A DNA stretch of 64,000 bases from Stappia sp. ES.058 (GTDB taxonomy: Bacteria > Pseudomonadota > Alphaproteobacteria > Rhizobiales > Stappiaceae), in assembly GCF_900105595.1 (NCBI RefSeq), contig NZ_LT629784.1, positions 930,001 through 994,000 of the forward strand, given 5' to 3'. A program made the translations under genes and the position numbers. The notes beneath the pieces are model-generated. The model was not told the origin of the DNA, did not search any database, and was given only the letters and a program-made list of their open reading frames with translations. Positions 46,477 to 54,607 of the stretch are shown piece after piece (position 1 is the stretch's first letter; every line of letters starts with the position of its first letter).

Positions 46477-47695
46477 CTGGCCGCTTTGGGCGCATGCCCA
46501 CCAGCTTGCGCCCGAGGGCGACTGGCGCTGCTGGCTCCTGATGGGGGGGCGCGGCGCGGGCAAGACCCGGGCCGGCGCGGAATGGCTGCGCGCCTGCGTG
46601 CACGCCGCCGCCGCGCGTCCCGATGCCGACGGCCTGCGCATCGCGCTCGTCGGCGAAACCCAGAGCGACGCCCGCGAGGTGATGGTGGAGGGGATTTCCG
46701 GTCTGCTTGGCGTTCATCCGGCGGCCGAGCGCCCCACCTGGCAATCCTCCCGGCGGCGGCTGGAATGGCCCAATGGCGCCGTCGCGCAGGTCTTTTCCTC
46801 CGAAGACCCGGATGCGCTGCGCGGGCCCCAGTTTCACCTCGCCTGGTGCGACGAACTCGCCAAATGGCGTCACGTTCAGGAAACCTGGGACATGCTGCAA
46901 TTCGCTCTCAGGCTGGGAGACCGGCCGCGACAACTGGTGACGACGACACCGCGCCCGATCCCGCTGCTGAAGCGGTTGCTGGCCGACCCCGGCACCCGCG
47001 CGGTGACGGCGCCGACGGAGAGCAACGCCGCACATCTGGCCGCCGGTTTCGTCGCCGCGATCCGGGCGCGCTATGGCGGGACACGGCTCGCCCGCCAGGA
47101 ACTCGACGGCGAGATGGTGGAAAGCCGCGATGGCGCCATGTGGAACCGCGACGCGCTGGAGGCACTGCGCAGCGACCGGGCGCCGGCGCTGGAGCGTATC
47201 GTCGTCGCGGTCGATCCGCCGGCAAGCTCGGGTGTCGCCTCGGATGCCTGCGGCATCGTTGCCGCCGGGATCGACGGCGACGGGATCGTTCATGTGCTGG
47301 CCGACCGGAGCATGGGCGCGGCTTCCCCCGCGCGCTGGGCAGGTGCTGCCGTGGCGCTGTGGCGCGACCTCGACGCCGACTGTCTGGTCGCGGAGGTTAA
47401 CCAGGGTGGGGAGATGGTGACGGCCGTCATCGCCGGGGTCGATCCGGGCGTTCCGGTGCGGCCCGTGCGAGCCAGGCGCGGCAAGTGGCTGCGCGCCGAA
47501 CCCGTCGCCATGCTCTACGAGCAGGGGCGCGTACGCCATGTCGGGGCGTTCCCGGATCTGGAAGACGAGATGACGGATTTCACCCGCGACGGCCTGTCGA
47601 ACGGACGCTCGCCGGACCGGCTCGACGCGCTTGTCTATGCGCTGCACGAACTGGCGCTGAAGGCCGGCGGGACACCGCGCCTGCGCAGCGTCTGA
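46364..47695 (+). CDS. GTA g2, large terminase subunit
   Basis: DNA-packaging ATPase-nuclease of 443 residues. The start MHSGESLRSALI (46364) has GGGGGAG six bases upstream; the Met two codons earlier is possible. Walker A is GGRGAGKTRAGAEW, Walker B-like is HLAWCDELAKW, and the coupling motif TTTPRP follows. The C-terminal nuclease acids sit in VVAVDPPASSGVASDACGI and SPDRLDALVYAL. The gene overlaps g1. It is the best-conserved GTA marker. Confidence 0.93.
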   Translation: MHSGESLRSALIGCAEGGLLPAFLASLDQGELTFLRHDWPLWAHAHQLAPEGDWRCWLLMGGRGAGKTRAGAEWLRACVHAAAARPDADGLRIALVGETQSDAREVMVEGISGLLGVHPAAERPTWQSSRRRLEWPNGAVAQVFSSEDPDALRGPQFHLAWCDELAKWRHVQETWDMLQFALRLGDRPRQLVTTTPRPIPLLKRLLADPGTRAVTAPTESNAAHLAAGFVAAIRARYGGTRLARQELDGEMVESRDGAMWNRDALEALRSDRAPALERIVVAVDPPASSGVASDACGIVAAGIDGDGIVHVLADRSMGAASPARWAGAAVALWRDLDADCLVAEVNQGGEMVTAVIAGVDPGVPVRPVRARRGKWLRAEPVAMLYEQGRVRHVGAFPDLEDEMTDFTRDGLSNGRSPDRLDALVYALHELALKAGGTPRLRSV

Positions 47696-47776
47696 ATCCT
47701 TTTCTCAAGGCGTTGACCGCGCACTTCAAGTCGCGGAATCGGTTTCTCAAGACATTGCAAAAAAGGAAAAGAGATC

Positions 47777-48976
47777 ATGGGGTTGCGAACCATGTTTGAA
47801 TCGGTTCTGCGGGCACCGCAGGAGCGAAAGGCCTCGCGTGCCGGACCGTTGCTGGCCTTTCACGGTGCCGGTCGCCCGGTGTGGACGCCGCGTGATTATG
47901 CGGCACTTGCCCGCGAGGGCTATGCCCGCAACCCGGTGGTGCACCGGGCGGTTCGCATGATCGCTGAAGCCGCCGCCAGCGTCCCCTTCGTGCTCTACGA
48001 CGGCGACCGCGAACTCGACCGCCACCCGGTCATCGAGCTCCTCGCCGCGCCGAACCAGATGGCGTCCGGCACCACGTTCCTGGAGGAGGTCTACGGTCAT
48101 CTGCTGGTCGCCGGTAACGCCTATCTGGAAGGCGTTGCGGTGGAGGGCGCCCTGCGCGAGTTGCATGCCCTGCGCCCCGACCGGGTGAAGGTGGTGCTCG
48201 GGCGCGACGGCTGGCCGGAGGCCTATGACTATACGGTTGCCGGGCGCACGGTCCGGCTTGCGGCCGATGCGCGCGACGGCGGCCCTTCGGTGCTGCATCT
48301 GAAGGTGTTCCACCCGCTCAACGATCACTATGGATTTGCACCCATCGAGGCGGCACAGGTCAGCCTCGACCTGCACAATGCGGCAGGCGCCTGGAACAAG
48401 GCGCTGCTCGACAATGCCGCACGCCCTTCCGGCGCGCTCGTCTATGGCGGGCCGGACGCCTCCAACATGTCCGACGAACAGTTCGACCGGCTGAAGAAGG
48501 AACTGGAGGATGGCTATCAGGGGCCCTCCAATGCCGGACGGCCGCTGCTGCTGGAAGGCGGTCTCGACTGGAAGCCGATGGGGCTGACCCCGAGGGACAT
48601 GGATTTCATCGCCGCCAAGAACCAGGCGGCGCGCGAGATCGCGCTCGCCTTCGGCGTGCCGCCGATGCTGCTCGCCATCCCCGGCGACAACACCTATTCG
48701 AACTTCCAGGAGGCCAACCGCGCCTTCTGGCGCCAGACGGTGCTGCCGCTGTCCTCGCGGGTGGGCGAGGCGCTGGCGCGTTGGCTGTCGCCCGACCGGG
48801 CGCAACCGCTGCGGCTTTCACCCGATCTCGACAAGGTGGAGGCGCTTTCCAGCGAACGCGCTGGCTTGTGGGCGCGGCTGGAGCAGGCGAGCTTCCTGAC
48901 AAGCGCGGAAAAGCGCGTCGCCGTCGGCTACGGGGCGGAAGCGCAGCCTGCGGCGCCCGAGCCGGACCCGACATGA
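47777..48976 (+). CDS. GTA g3, HK97-type portal protein
   Basis: This 399-residue portal protein forms the DNA channel at the capsid vertex. Features of the family: NPVVHRAVRMIAEAAASVPF, then LLVAGNAYLEG, then LHLKVFHPLNDHYGFAPIEAA, then RDMDFIAAKNQAAREIALAFGVPP, then YSNFQEANRAFWRQTVLPL. Start MGLRTMFESVLRAPQ has AAAGAGA upstream. It follows g2 by 81 bp and overlaps the next small gene by 4 bp. Confidence 0.93.
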   Translation: MGLRTMFESVLRAPQERKASRAGPLLAFHGAGRPVWTPRDYAALAREGYARNPVVHRAVRMIAEAAASVPFVLYDGDRELDRHPVIELLAAPNQMASGTTFLEEVYGHLLVAGNAYLEGVAVEGALRELHALRPDRVKVVLGRDGWPEAYDYTVAGRTVRLAADARDGGPSVLHLKVFHPLNDHYGFAPIEAAQVSLDLHNAAGAWNKALLDNAARPSGALVYGGPDASNMSDEQFDRLKKELEDGYQGPSNAGRPLLLEGGLDWKPMGLTPRDMDFIAAKNQAAREIALAFGVPPMLLAIPGDNTYSNFQEANRAFWRQTVLPLSSRVGEALARWLSPDRAQPLRLSPDLDKVEALSSERAGLWARLEQASFLTSAEKRVAVGYGAEAQPAAPEPDPT

Positions 48977-49167
48977 TGGAACCCGTCGTCGAGACCATCG
49001 CCGGCAAGGGCGATCTCGCCCATCTGGTGCTGCTCTTGTGGGCAAGTTCCGCTTCCAGCCTGTTGGTTTGGAGCCTGCGCGAGACGGTTCGTTCGCATCG
49101 ACGCTTTGACGATTTCGTCGAGGCGATTGCCCGCCTCAACCGCCTGTTCAGCGACTTCGACACCTGA
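48973..49167 (+). CDS. GTA small membrane protein at the g3.5 position
   Basis: This 64-residue protein starts at MMEPVVETIAGKGD (48973) in the 4-bp overlap with the portal gene. It has a central hydrophobic helix (LAHLVLLLWASSASSLLVWSL) and a charged C-terminal helix. A small ORF at this place (g3.5) is usual in GTA clusters. Function unknown; the membrane helix is the only clear feature. Confidence 0.7.
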   Translation: MMEPVVETIAGKGDLAHLVLLLWASSASSLLVWSLRETVRSHRRFDDFVEAIARLNRLFSDFDT

Positions 49168-49227
49168 CGCTGCCAATCCCCGGCGACCGACGCCAACAGG
49201 CGCGCCCGCGCCGCAATGGAGAAATCC

Positions 49228-49377
49228 ATGACAGACCAGCCTCTTGAGAGCGTGCGCATGCTGATGCGCGCGAACGACGCCTCGCATCCCGCCCACCGGG
49301 CGATCTTCTCGCATTTCGCGGCGCGCCTCGCGGCGCTGCTGACCCGGCGCGCCCGATCCGGCGCGCAAGCCGCGTGA
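49228..49377 (+). CDS. Short helical GTA protein before the protease
   Basis: A 49-residue frame starts MTDQPLESVRMLMRANDASH with GGAGA nine bases upstream. It ends in the Arg/Ala-rich RRARSGAQAA and overlaps the g4 start by 4 bp, consistent with translational coupling. The central part (AIFSHFAARLAALLTRRA) is an amphipathic helix. I know no described GTA equivalent. Confidence 0.55.
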   Translation: MTDQPLESVRMLMRANDASHPAHRAIFSHFAARLAALLTRRARSGAQAA

Positions 49378-49850
49378 GCGCCCCGGCCCTTGCGAGGGCA
49401 GAAAGCGTTGCGGTCGCCGGCTACGCAAGCCTCTTCGCCACGCCCGACCATGCGCGCGATCTCGTCGTGCGCGGTGCGTTTCGCCGCAGCCTTGCGGAGC
49501 GGGGGCCTCGCGGCATCCGCTTTCTCTGGCAGCACGATCCGGCGAAACCCATCGGCGTCTGGGAACGGGTCTTCGAGGACGCGCGCGGCCTTCGGGTCGA
49601 GGGTCGGCTGCTGACGCAAAGTGCCGCCGGCGGCGAGGCGGCGCTTCTTCTTGCCGGCGGCGCGCTGGACGGCCTGTCCATCGGCTTTCGCACCCGCAGC
49701 GCCCGCCGCGATCCGCAGACCGGCGTCAGGCGCGTCTTCGACATCGATCTCTGGGAAGTGTCGCTGGTGACTTTCCCGCTGCATTCCGGCGCGCGTCTCG
49801 ACGTGCCCGGCACCGCGGCCGTGACGCCCTTGCGTGCGGTTCGTTCCTGA
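49374..49850 (+). CDS. GTA g4, prohead protease
   Basis: This 158-residue HK97-type protease cleaves the capsid N-terminal scaffold. It starts at GTG 49374 (SAPALARAESVAV). Features are VAGYASLFATPDHARDLVV, then IRFLWQHDPAKPIGVW with the catalytic-type His, then LDGLSIGFRTRSA with the Ser, then DIDLWEVSLVTFPLHSGA. These fit the U35 protease family. It lies directly ahead of the capsid gene (46 bp). Confidence 0.9.
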   Translation: MSAPALARAESVAVAGYASLFATPDHARDLVVRGAFRRSLAERGPRGIRFLWQHDPAKPIGVWERVFEDARGLRVEGRLLTQSAAGGEAALLLAGGALDGLSIGFRTRSARRDPQTGVRRVFDIDLWEVSLVTFPLHSGARLDVPGTAAVTPLRAVRS

Positions 49851-49896
49851 CGGCCGGAGCGCCGGTCATTTTCAAGAAACTGGAGGTCTGCAGACC

Positions 49897-51177
49897 ATGC
49901 CTACCGAGTATTCCCACGGGGGGACGAGCGTTCCCGAGACCAAGGCCGTCACCCATCCCGTCGTCACGGGGGGACATCGTTCCGACCTGGACGACATGCG
50001 CGCCACCTTCGATGCTTTTCGCGAGACCAACGAGGAGCGTCTCGCCGAAATCGAGACGCGCGGGGCCGTCGATCCGCTGACACAGGACAAGCTCGCGCAC
50101 ATCGACGCCCAGCTCGACCGTCAGCAGCGTCGACTGGATGCGATGGCGCTGAAGTCTTCCCGTCCGCCGCGCGGCGCAGGCCCGGACGAACCCGGAGACA
50201 CCACGGCACTGCAGCACAAGGGCGCCTTCGTGTCCTACATGCGCAAGGGTCAGGAAGACGGGTTGCGCGCGCTGGAACAAAAGGCGCTGTCCGTCGGCTC
50301 CGACCCCGACGGCGGCTATCTGGTGCCGGACGAGACCGAGACCGCGATCCTGCGCGGCATGACGAGCGTCTCGCCGATCCGCGCCATCGCCGGCGCGCGC
50401 CAGGTGTCCTCCAGCGTCTTCAAGAAGCCGTTCTCGATCTCCGGTCCGCAGTCGGGTTGGGTCGCGGAAACCGCCGCCCGGCCGCAGACCGGAGCGCCGA
50501 CGCTCTCCGAACTCGCCTTTCCGACGATGGAACTCTACGCCATGCCGGCCGCGACGCCCTCGCTGCTGGAGGATGCGGCCGTCGACGTCGACGCCTGGAT
50601 CGCGGAGGAGGTGGAACTGGCCTTCGCCGAACAGGAAGGCACGGCCTTCGTCACCGGCGACGGCGTCAACAAGCCGCGCGGGTTCCTCGACTATCCGCGT
50701 GTGGCGGAAGCCTCCTGGAGCTGGGGCAATCTCGGCCAGCTTACCAGCGGCGTGGACGGCGCCTTTCCCGCCTCCGACCCCGGCGATGTCCTGATCGACC
50801 TGGTCTATGCGCTGAAGGCCGGTTACCGGCAGAACGCCGGCTTCGTGATGAACCGGCGCACCCAGGCCGTCGTGCGCAAGATGAAGGATGCCGACGGCAA
50901 TTATCTGTGGCAGCCGCCGGCAACCGTCGGCGCGCCGGCCACCTTGATGACCTTTCCGCTCACCGAGGCGGAGGACATGTCCGATATCGCGACGGATGCG
51001 CCGGCCATCGCCTTCGGCGACTTCCGCCGGGGCTATCTGGTGGTCGACCGCACGGGCGTGCGCATCCTGCGCGATCCCTATTCGGCCAAGCCCTACGTGC
51101 TGTTCTACACGACCAAGCGCGTCGGCGGCGGTGTCCAGGACTTCGACGCGATCAAGCTCCTGACCTTCTCCGCCTGA
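49897..51177 (+). CDS. GTA g5, major capsid protein (HK97 fold)
   Basis: The start MPTEYSHGGTSVPETK (49897), preceded by GGAGG, gives 426 residues. The N-terminal ~115 residues are the delta/scaffold coiled coil (LDDMRATFDAFRETNEERLAEIE). The HK97 capsid core follows: SVGSDPDGGYLVPDETETAI, then AMPAATPSLLEDAAVDVDAWIAEEV, then AEQEGTAFVTGDGVNKPRGFL, then KPYVLFYTTKRVGGGV. Protease g4 would remove the N-terminal part during head maturation. Confidence 0.94.
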   Translation: MPTEYSHGGTSVPETKAVTHPVVTGGHRSDLDDMRATFDAFRETNEERLAEIETRGAVDPLTQDKLAHIDAQLDRQQRRLDAMALKSSRPPRGAGPDEPGDTTALQHKGAFVSYMRKGQEDGLRALEQKALSVGSDPDGGYLVPDETETAILRGMTSVSPIRAIAGARQVSSSVFKKPFSISGPQSGWVAETAARPQTGAPTLSELAFPTMELYAMPAATPSLLEDAAVDVDAWIAEEVELAFAEQEGTAFVTGDGVNKPRGFLDYPRVAEASWSWGNLGQLTSGVDGAFPASDPGDVLIDLVYALKAGYRQNAGFVMNRRTQAVVRKMKDADGNYLWQPPATVGAPATLMTFPLTEAEDMSDIATDAPAIAFGDFRRGYLVVDRTGVRILRDPYSAKPYVLFYTTKRVGGGVQDFDAIKLLTFSA

Positions 51178-51263
51178 GCTTCCCTGCCTGACCGGGTCCG
51201 GGCGTCCGCATCGCGCGGGCGTCCGGCGCTTCTTCAAACGTCCGCACGCTGGAAAGGACCGCC

Positions 51264-51833
51264 ATGACGGCGATTGTATCGACACCGCCCGCGCAGGAAC
51301 CGGTGACGCTGGAGGAGGCGCGCGCCCATCTCAGGGTGAGCGGGACCGAGGAAGATCCGCTGATCTCGGGTCTGATTGCCGCAGCGCGCCAGCATCTGGA
51401 ACGCGCCACGCGCCGCGCGCTGATCACGCAGGGCTGGCGGCTGTATCTCGATGCCTGGCCGCCTGGCCGGATCATTCGCCTGCCGGTCGCCCCCGTGTTC
51501 TCGGTGGACGGCATCACGGTCTACGACGGCGAGGGTCTGCCGGTCGTGCTGACGGCGGCGGATTTTCGGCTGGACGGGCACGCGGAACCGCCGAGGCTTC
51601 GCGTTGCGGCCGCCGCACCGGCGGCGATGTCCGGCTTCAACGGCATCGAGGTGGAGTTCACCGCCGGCTATGGCGCGGATGGCGATGCCGTACCGCCGGC
51701 GCTTCGGCAGGCGATCCTGGTGCTTGTCGCACATTGGTTCGACAACCGGGCCGCCGGCTTCGATCTTGCCACCGCAGCCGTGCCTGTCGGCTGGTCCGCG
51801 CTTCTTGAGCCCTATCGGATGCTCAGGCTGTGA
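51264..51833 (+). CDS. GTA g6, head-tail connector (adaptor)
   Basis: This 189-residue protein shows the phage gp6-like connector pattern: VTLEEARAHLRVSGTEEDPLI, then GLIAAARQHLERATRRALI, then WPPGRIIRLPVAPVFSVDGI, then AILVLVAHWFDNRAA. It binds below the portal in RcGTA. GAAAGGA precedes the ATG. It overlaps g7 by 4 bp. Confidence 0.88.
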   Translation: MTAIVSTPPAQEPVTLEEARAHLRVSGTEEDPLISGLIAAARQHLERATRRALITQGWRLYLDAWPPGRIIRLPVAPVFSVDGITVYDGEGLPVVLTAADFRLDGHAEPPRLRVAAAAPAAMSGFNGIEVEFTAGYGADGDAVPPALRQAILVLVAHWFDNRAAGFDLATAAVPVGWSALLEPYRMLRL

Positions 51834-52153
51834 GTGCGGCGGATAGGCTCGACCGGGCAATGCGGCTGTCGCGGCCCGACCGGATCGAGGCGGCGGACGG
51901 GGAGGCGGAGATCGTCTTCACCGATGCCGGGTCGGTGTTCGTGGCGCTTGCGCCGGCGAGCCTTGCCGAGCGGCAGGTGAGCGGTCGGCTCGGCGGCGTC
52001 GCGACCCATGTGGCGCGGCTGCGCAGCGGTTCCGGTATCGCCGGTGGCTGGCGGCTGAGCGAAGGCTTGCGCGTGTTTCGGGTGCTTGCTGTCGACGACG
52101 CGCGTCGCCGCTCGGGTCTGGTGACATGCGTGCTTGAGGAGGAAACGGGATGA
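51830..52153 (+). CDS. GTA g7, head-tail stopper
   Basis: This 107-residue protein starts at GTG 51830 in the overlap with g6. It has the head-tail joining pattern: RLSRPDRIEAADGEAEIVFTD, then AERQVSGRLGGVATHVARLR, then GLRVFRVLAVDDARRRSGLVTC. It matches the RcGTA stopper position. Overlap with g8 is 4 bp. Confidence 0.85.
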   Translation: MSAADRLDRAMRLSRPDRIEAADGEAEIVFTDAGSVFVALAPASLAERQVSGRLGGVATHVARLRSGSGIAGGWRLSEGLRVFRVLAVDDARRRSGLVTCVLEEETG

Positions 52154-52557
52154 GTGCCCAGGCAGATCTGCGCGGCGCGATCATTGCCGCCCTGCGCGCC
52201 GATGCGGCCCTGACCGAATTGCTCGGAGTTGACCGGGTGCACGACGGAGCGCCGCGCGGTGCGGCAATCCCCTTCGTCGATCTAGGCGCGGTGGAAACAC
52301 GTCTTTTGACGGCGGAGCCGGCCGAGGGCGAGCGCCACACCGTCGAGGTGCTGGCCTATTCGCGAAAGCCCGCGCGCGGCGAGATCAGCGAAATCCTGAC
52401 TGCGATCCGCGACGCGCTGGCGCAGCTCCCGCCGTCGATCGGCGTGCAGCGTCTGGTGCATGTCTCCGATCCGGTGATGCGCAGTGAACGTCAGCGTGAC
52501 GGACGCGGATGGCGCGGGCGGCTCACCGTCCGGGTCGTCACCGAGCCAGCGGCGTGA
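52150..52557 (+). CDS. GTA g8, tail terminator (DUF3168)
   Basis: This 135-residue DUF3168 protein contains ADLRGAIIAALRADAALTELLG, then AAIPFVDLGAVETRLLTAEP, then HTVEVLAYSRKPARGEISEI, then RDGRGWRGRLTVRVVTEP. It caps the tail tube at the head-proximal end. It overlaps g7 by 4 bp. Confidence 0.88.
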   Translation: MSAQADLRGAIIAALRADAALTELLGVDRVHDGAPRGAAIPFVDLGAVETRLLTAEPAEGERHTVEVLAYSRKPARGEISEILTAIRDALAQLPPSIGVQRLVHVSDPVMRSERQRDGRGWRGRLTVRVVTEPAA

Positions 52558-52613
52558 ACCGCTGCGCGACACGGGCCGGAACCGGTCCAACCTCATGAAA
52601 ACGGGAGACTGCG

Positions 52614-53027
52614 ATGGCCGCTCAGGCAGGCAAGGATCTTTTGCTGAAATGCGACACCGATGGTGTCGGGACATTCGTGACCGTCGCGGGCCTGCGCGCG
52701 CGGCGCATCGCGCTCAATGCCGCCAGCGTCGACATCACCGATGCCGACAGCGCCGGCCGCTGGCGCGAACTGCTGCAAGGTGCGGGAACGCGCGCCGCCA
52801 GCCTGTCGGGCTCCGGTATCTTTCGCGATGCGAGTGCCGATGAAACCGTGCGCGGGCTGTTCTTCGACGGGATTATCCGCGACTGGCAGGTGGTGGTGCC
52901 GGATTTCGGCACGATCGCCGGACGCTTCCAGATCGCGGGCCTTGAGTATTCCGGTACCCATGACGGTGAGGTGACCTATGAGATCGCGCTGGAATCCGCC
53001 GGCGAACTGACGTTTGCGGGGAGCTAG
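52614..53027 (+). CDS. GTA g9, major tail protein
   Basis: This 137-residue TP901-1-type tail tube subunit contains GKDLLLKCDTDGVGTFVTVAG, then NAASVDITDADSAGRWREL, then LSGSGIFRDASADETVR and FQIAGLEYSGTHDGEVTYEIA. The beta-sandwich pattern fits siphophage tail tube proteins. GGGAG precedes the ATG. g10 starts 3 bp after its stop. Confidence 0.9.
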   Translation: MAAQAGKDLLLKCDTDGVGTFVTVAGLRARRIALNAASVDITDADSAGRWRELLQGAGTRAASLSGSGIFRDASADETVRGLFFDGIIRDWQVVVPDFGTIAGRFQIAGLEYSGTHDGEVTYEIALESAGELTFAGS

Positions 53028-53030
53028 GCC

Positions 53031-53390
53031 ATGACGAACCTGCATCGCGGCGAGGTCTCAGCCGTTCTCGGCGGCCGGGGTCGCACGCTTGTGCTGACGC
53101 TCGGCGCGCTCGCCGAACTGGAAAGCGCCTTTGCGAGCGCGGATCTCTCTGCTTTGGCCGAGCGGTTCGGGCAGGGGCGGTTTTCCGCGCATGATCTTGC
53201 GCGCATCATCGGCGCCGGCCTGCGCGGCGCGGGCGAGGACATCGACGATGACACGGTGTTGTCCCTGTCGATCGATGGCGGCCTGCCCGCCCTGACGCGT
53301 GTTGCCGCCCGCCTGCTCCATGTCACGTTCTGCGGCGATGAGGACGCATCGACTGGCGCTCAGGAGGCGCACCCTCCCGCAAACCCTTGA
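53031..53390 (+). CDS. GTA g10, tail assembly chaperone
   Basis: This 119-residue protein matches the GTA gp10 family: NLHRGEVSAVLGGRGRTLVLTLGALAELESAF, then RFSAHDLARIIGAGLRGAGED. Tail assembly chaperones bind the tape measure before tail polymerisation. It overlaps the next small gene by 4 bp. Confidence 0.85.
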   Translation: MTNLHRGEVSAVLGGRGRTLVLTLGALAELESAFASADLSALAERFGQGRFSAHDLARIIGAGLRGAGEDIDDDTVLSLSIDGGLPALTRVAARLLHVTFCGDEDASTGAQEAHPPANP

Positions 53391-53608
53391 ATGCCGCGGG
53401 GGGTGCCCCGCCCGCGGCGTTTCCCTGGGCCGATGTCCTGCGGGTCTGTTTCGTCACGCTCGGCTGGCCGCCGCACGTCGTGTGGTCCGCGACCCCGCGC
53501 GAGATCGCGGCGGCCCTCGGCCCGCGCGCGCGCAAGTCCGCCCGAGCGCTTTCGCGCGACGGTCTTGAGACGCTGATGCGCCGTTTTCCCGATGGAGACA
53601 CGCCATGA
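53387..53608 (+). CDS. GTA g10.1, second tail assembly chaperone (rcc01693 family)
   Basis: This 73-residue protein has PPAAFPWADVLRVCFVTLGWPPHVVWSATPREIAAAL, typical of the small rcc01693-like proteins. The C-terminus LSRDGLETLMRRFPD matches. It overlaps both g10 and g11 by 4 bp. Confidence 0.85.
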   Translation: MNAAGGAPPAAFPWADVLRVCFVTLGWPPHVVWSATPREIAAALGPRARKSARALSRDGLETLMRRFPDGDTP

Positions 53609-54192
53609 CCGAGGACATGAACGCCGCCGTGGACCTTCCTGCGAAGGAGGCGGAGGACCTGAAGCGGACCATGAGCGACATCCACACGGCCTCCAAACAG
53701 ATTGCCTCCGCGCTGACGGATGGCCTGGGGCGGGCCGTGAAGGAGGGCAAGGCGCTCGACGCGGTGGTCCGCTCCATTGCGCTTTCGCTGTCCAGCAAGG
53801 CGTTCGACCAGGCGATCGACCAGTTCGAGACAGGACTGACGCAGGGTTTGAGCAATTTCGCGGGCGGTCTGTTTTCCAGCGTGCTGTCACCGGGCACCGG
53901 GGTCTTGCCGTTCGCCAAGGGCGGCGTCGTGGCGGCGCCAACCTATTTTCCGCTTGGCAATGCGGGGGGAGGCGGTGCGTCGACCGGCCTGATGGGGGAA
54001 GCGGGCGCTGAGGCGATCCTGCCGCTGGCGCGCGACGCGCACGGACGGCTGGGCGTCAGCGGGGCCGGGGCGGCGATGCCGCCGATCGTGTTCAATGTGG
54101 AGACCCGGGACGCGGAAAGCTTCGCGCGGTCAGAAGCGCAGATCTCGACAATGGTAGCCCGCGCCGTCGGACGGGGACGGCGCGGGCTTTGA
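53605..54192 (+). CDS. GTA g11, tail tape measure protein
   Basis: This 195-residue protein is a short tape measure. An N-terminal helical part (LPAKEAEDLKRTMSDIHTA) precedes a hydrophobic segment (FAGGLFSSVLSPGTGVLPFAKGGVV) and a Gly-rich region with LMGEAGAEAILPLARDAHGRL, the tape measure C-terminal motif. Its length matches RcGTA g11 (~220). The downstream gene on the plus strand is 416 bp away, with an antisense DUF465 gene in between. Confidence 0.88.
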   Translation: MTEDMNAAVDLPAKEAEDLKRTMSDIHTASKQIASALTDGLGRAVKEGKALDAVVRSIALSLSSKAFDQAIDQFETGLTQGLSNFAGGLFSSVLSPGTGVLPFAKGGVVAAPTYFPLGNAGGGGASTGLMGEAGAEAILPLARDAHGRLGVSGAGAAMPPIVFNVETRDAESFARSEAQISTMVARAVGRGRRGL

Positions 54193-54198
54193 CGTCGG

Positions 54199-54221
54199 GC
54201 CTGAAGAGGAGGGGCTCAGGC
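54199..54221. terminator. Hairpin near the DUF465 stop
   Basis: GCCTGA and TCAGGC form a 6-bp stem with an 11-nt loop, between the g11 stop and the DUF465 stop (convergent ends). The stem lacks a long T-run in either direction, so it is a weak terminator candidate. Confidence 0.35.
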
Positions 54222-54230
54222 GCCGGCGTT

Positions 54231-54470
54231 TCAGGCGGCGGCCAGAAGGGCCGCGATCTCGTCTTTCAGGTGCAGCCGCTTCTTCTTCAGCTCTTCCAGA
54301 GCATCGTCGGATGCGGGCTCGACCTCGGTCTCGATGCGATGAATTTCGCGGTTCAGCGCGTGATACTCATCCGCGAGTTTTGCGAAGTGCGCGTTGGACA
54401 GCTTGAGCGCATGCAGCGCATCGGCCTTGTCCGGAAACTCTTCGTGCAGCTCGTGGGGAACGTGACTCAT
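54231..54470 (-). CDS. DUF465 (YdcH) family protein, antisense within the GTA cluster
   Basis: Starting at MSHVPHELHEEFPDKADALHAL (54470), the 79-residue protein is a helical hairpin. The family core is FAKLADEYHALNREIHRIETE, then LEELKKKRLHLKDEIAALL. Longer frames upstream are not conserved. DUF465 proteins are small cytoplasmic helical proteins of unknown role. Its minus orientation breaks the otherwise unidirectional GTA operon between g11 and g12. Confidence 0.9.
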   Translation of the reverse strand: MSHVPHELHEEFPDKADALHALKLSNAHFAKLADEYHALNREIHRIETEVEPASDDALEELKKKRLHLKDEIAALLAAA

Positions 54471-54502
54471 GCAATCGGTACCTCCGTTGTTGGAAACACC
54501 AT

Positions 54503-54524
54503 GCGCGTCGCACATCCGACGCGC
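54503..54524. repeat. Strong 8-bp hairpin between g11 and g12
   Basis: GCGCGTCG and CGACGCGC flank a 6-nt loop and are followed on the plus strand by TTTGAG. It may be a terminator-like structure for plus-strand transcripts or part of the DUF465 promoter region. Confidence 0.45.
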
Positions 54525-54607
54525 TTTGAGCAAGATCAAACCAGGCGTTCGTCGGGTCGCTTTTGCACAGCCCTGTCCTTGACGCGCCGAACCCGGGAGG
54601 CACGCAT

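Noticed and set aside
45730..46641. 303-codon minus-strand open frame opposite g1 and g2
   Set aside because: Shadow of g1/g2; no domain, and g1/g2 motifs are clear on the plus strand.
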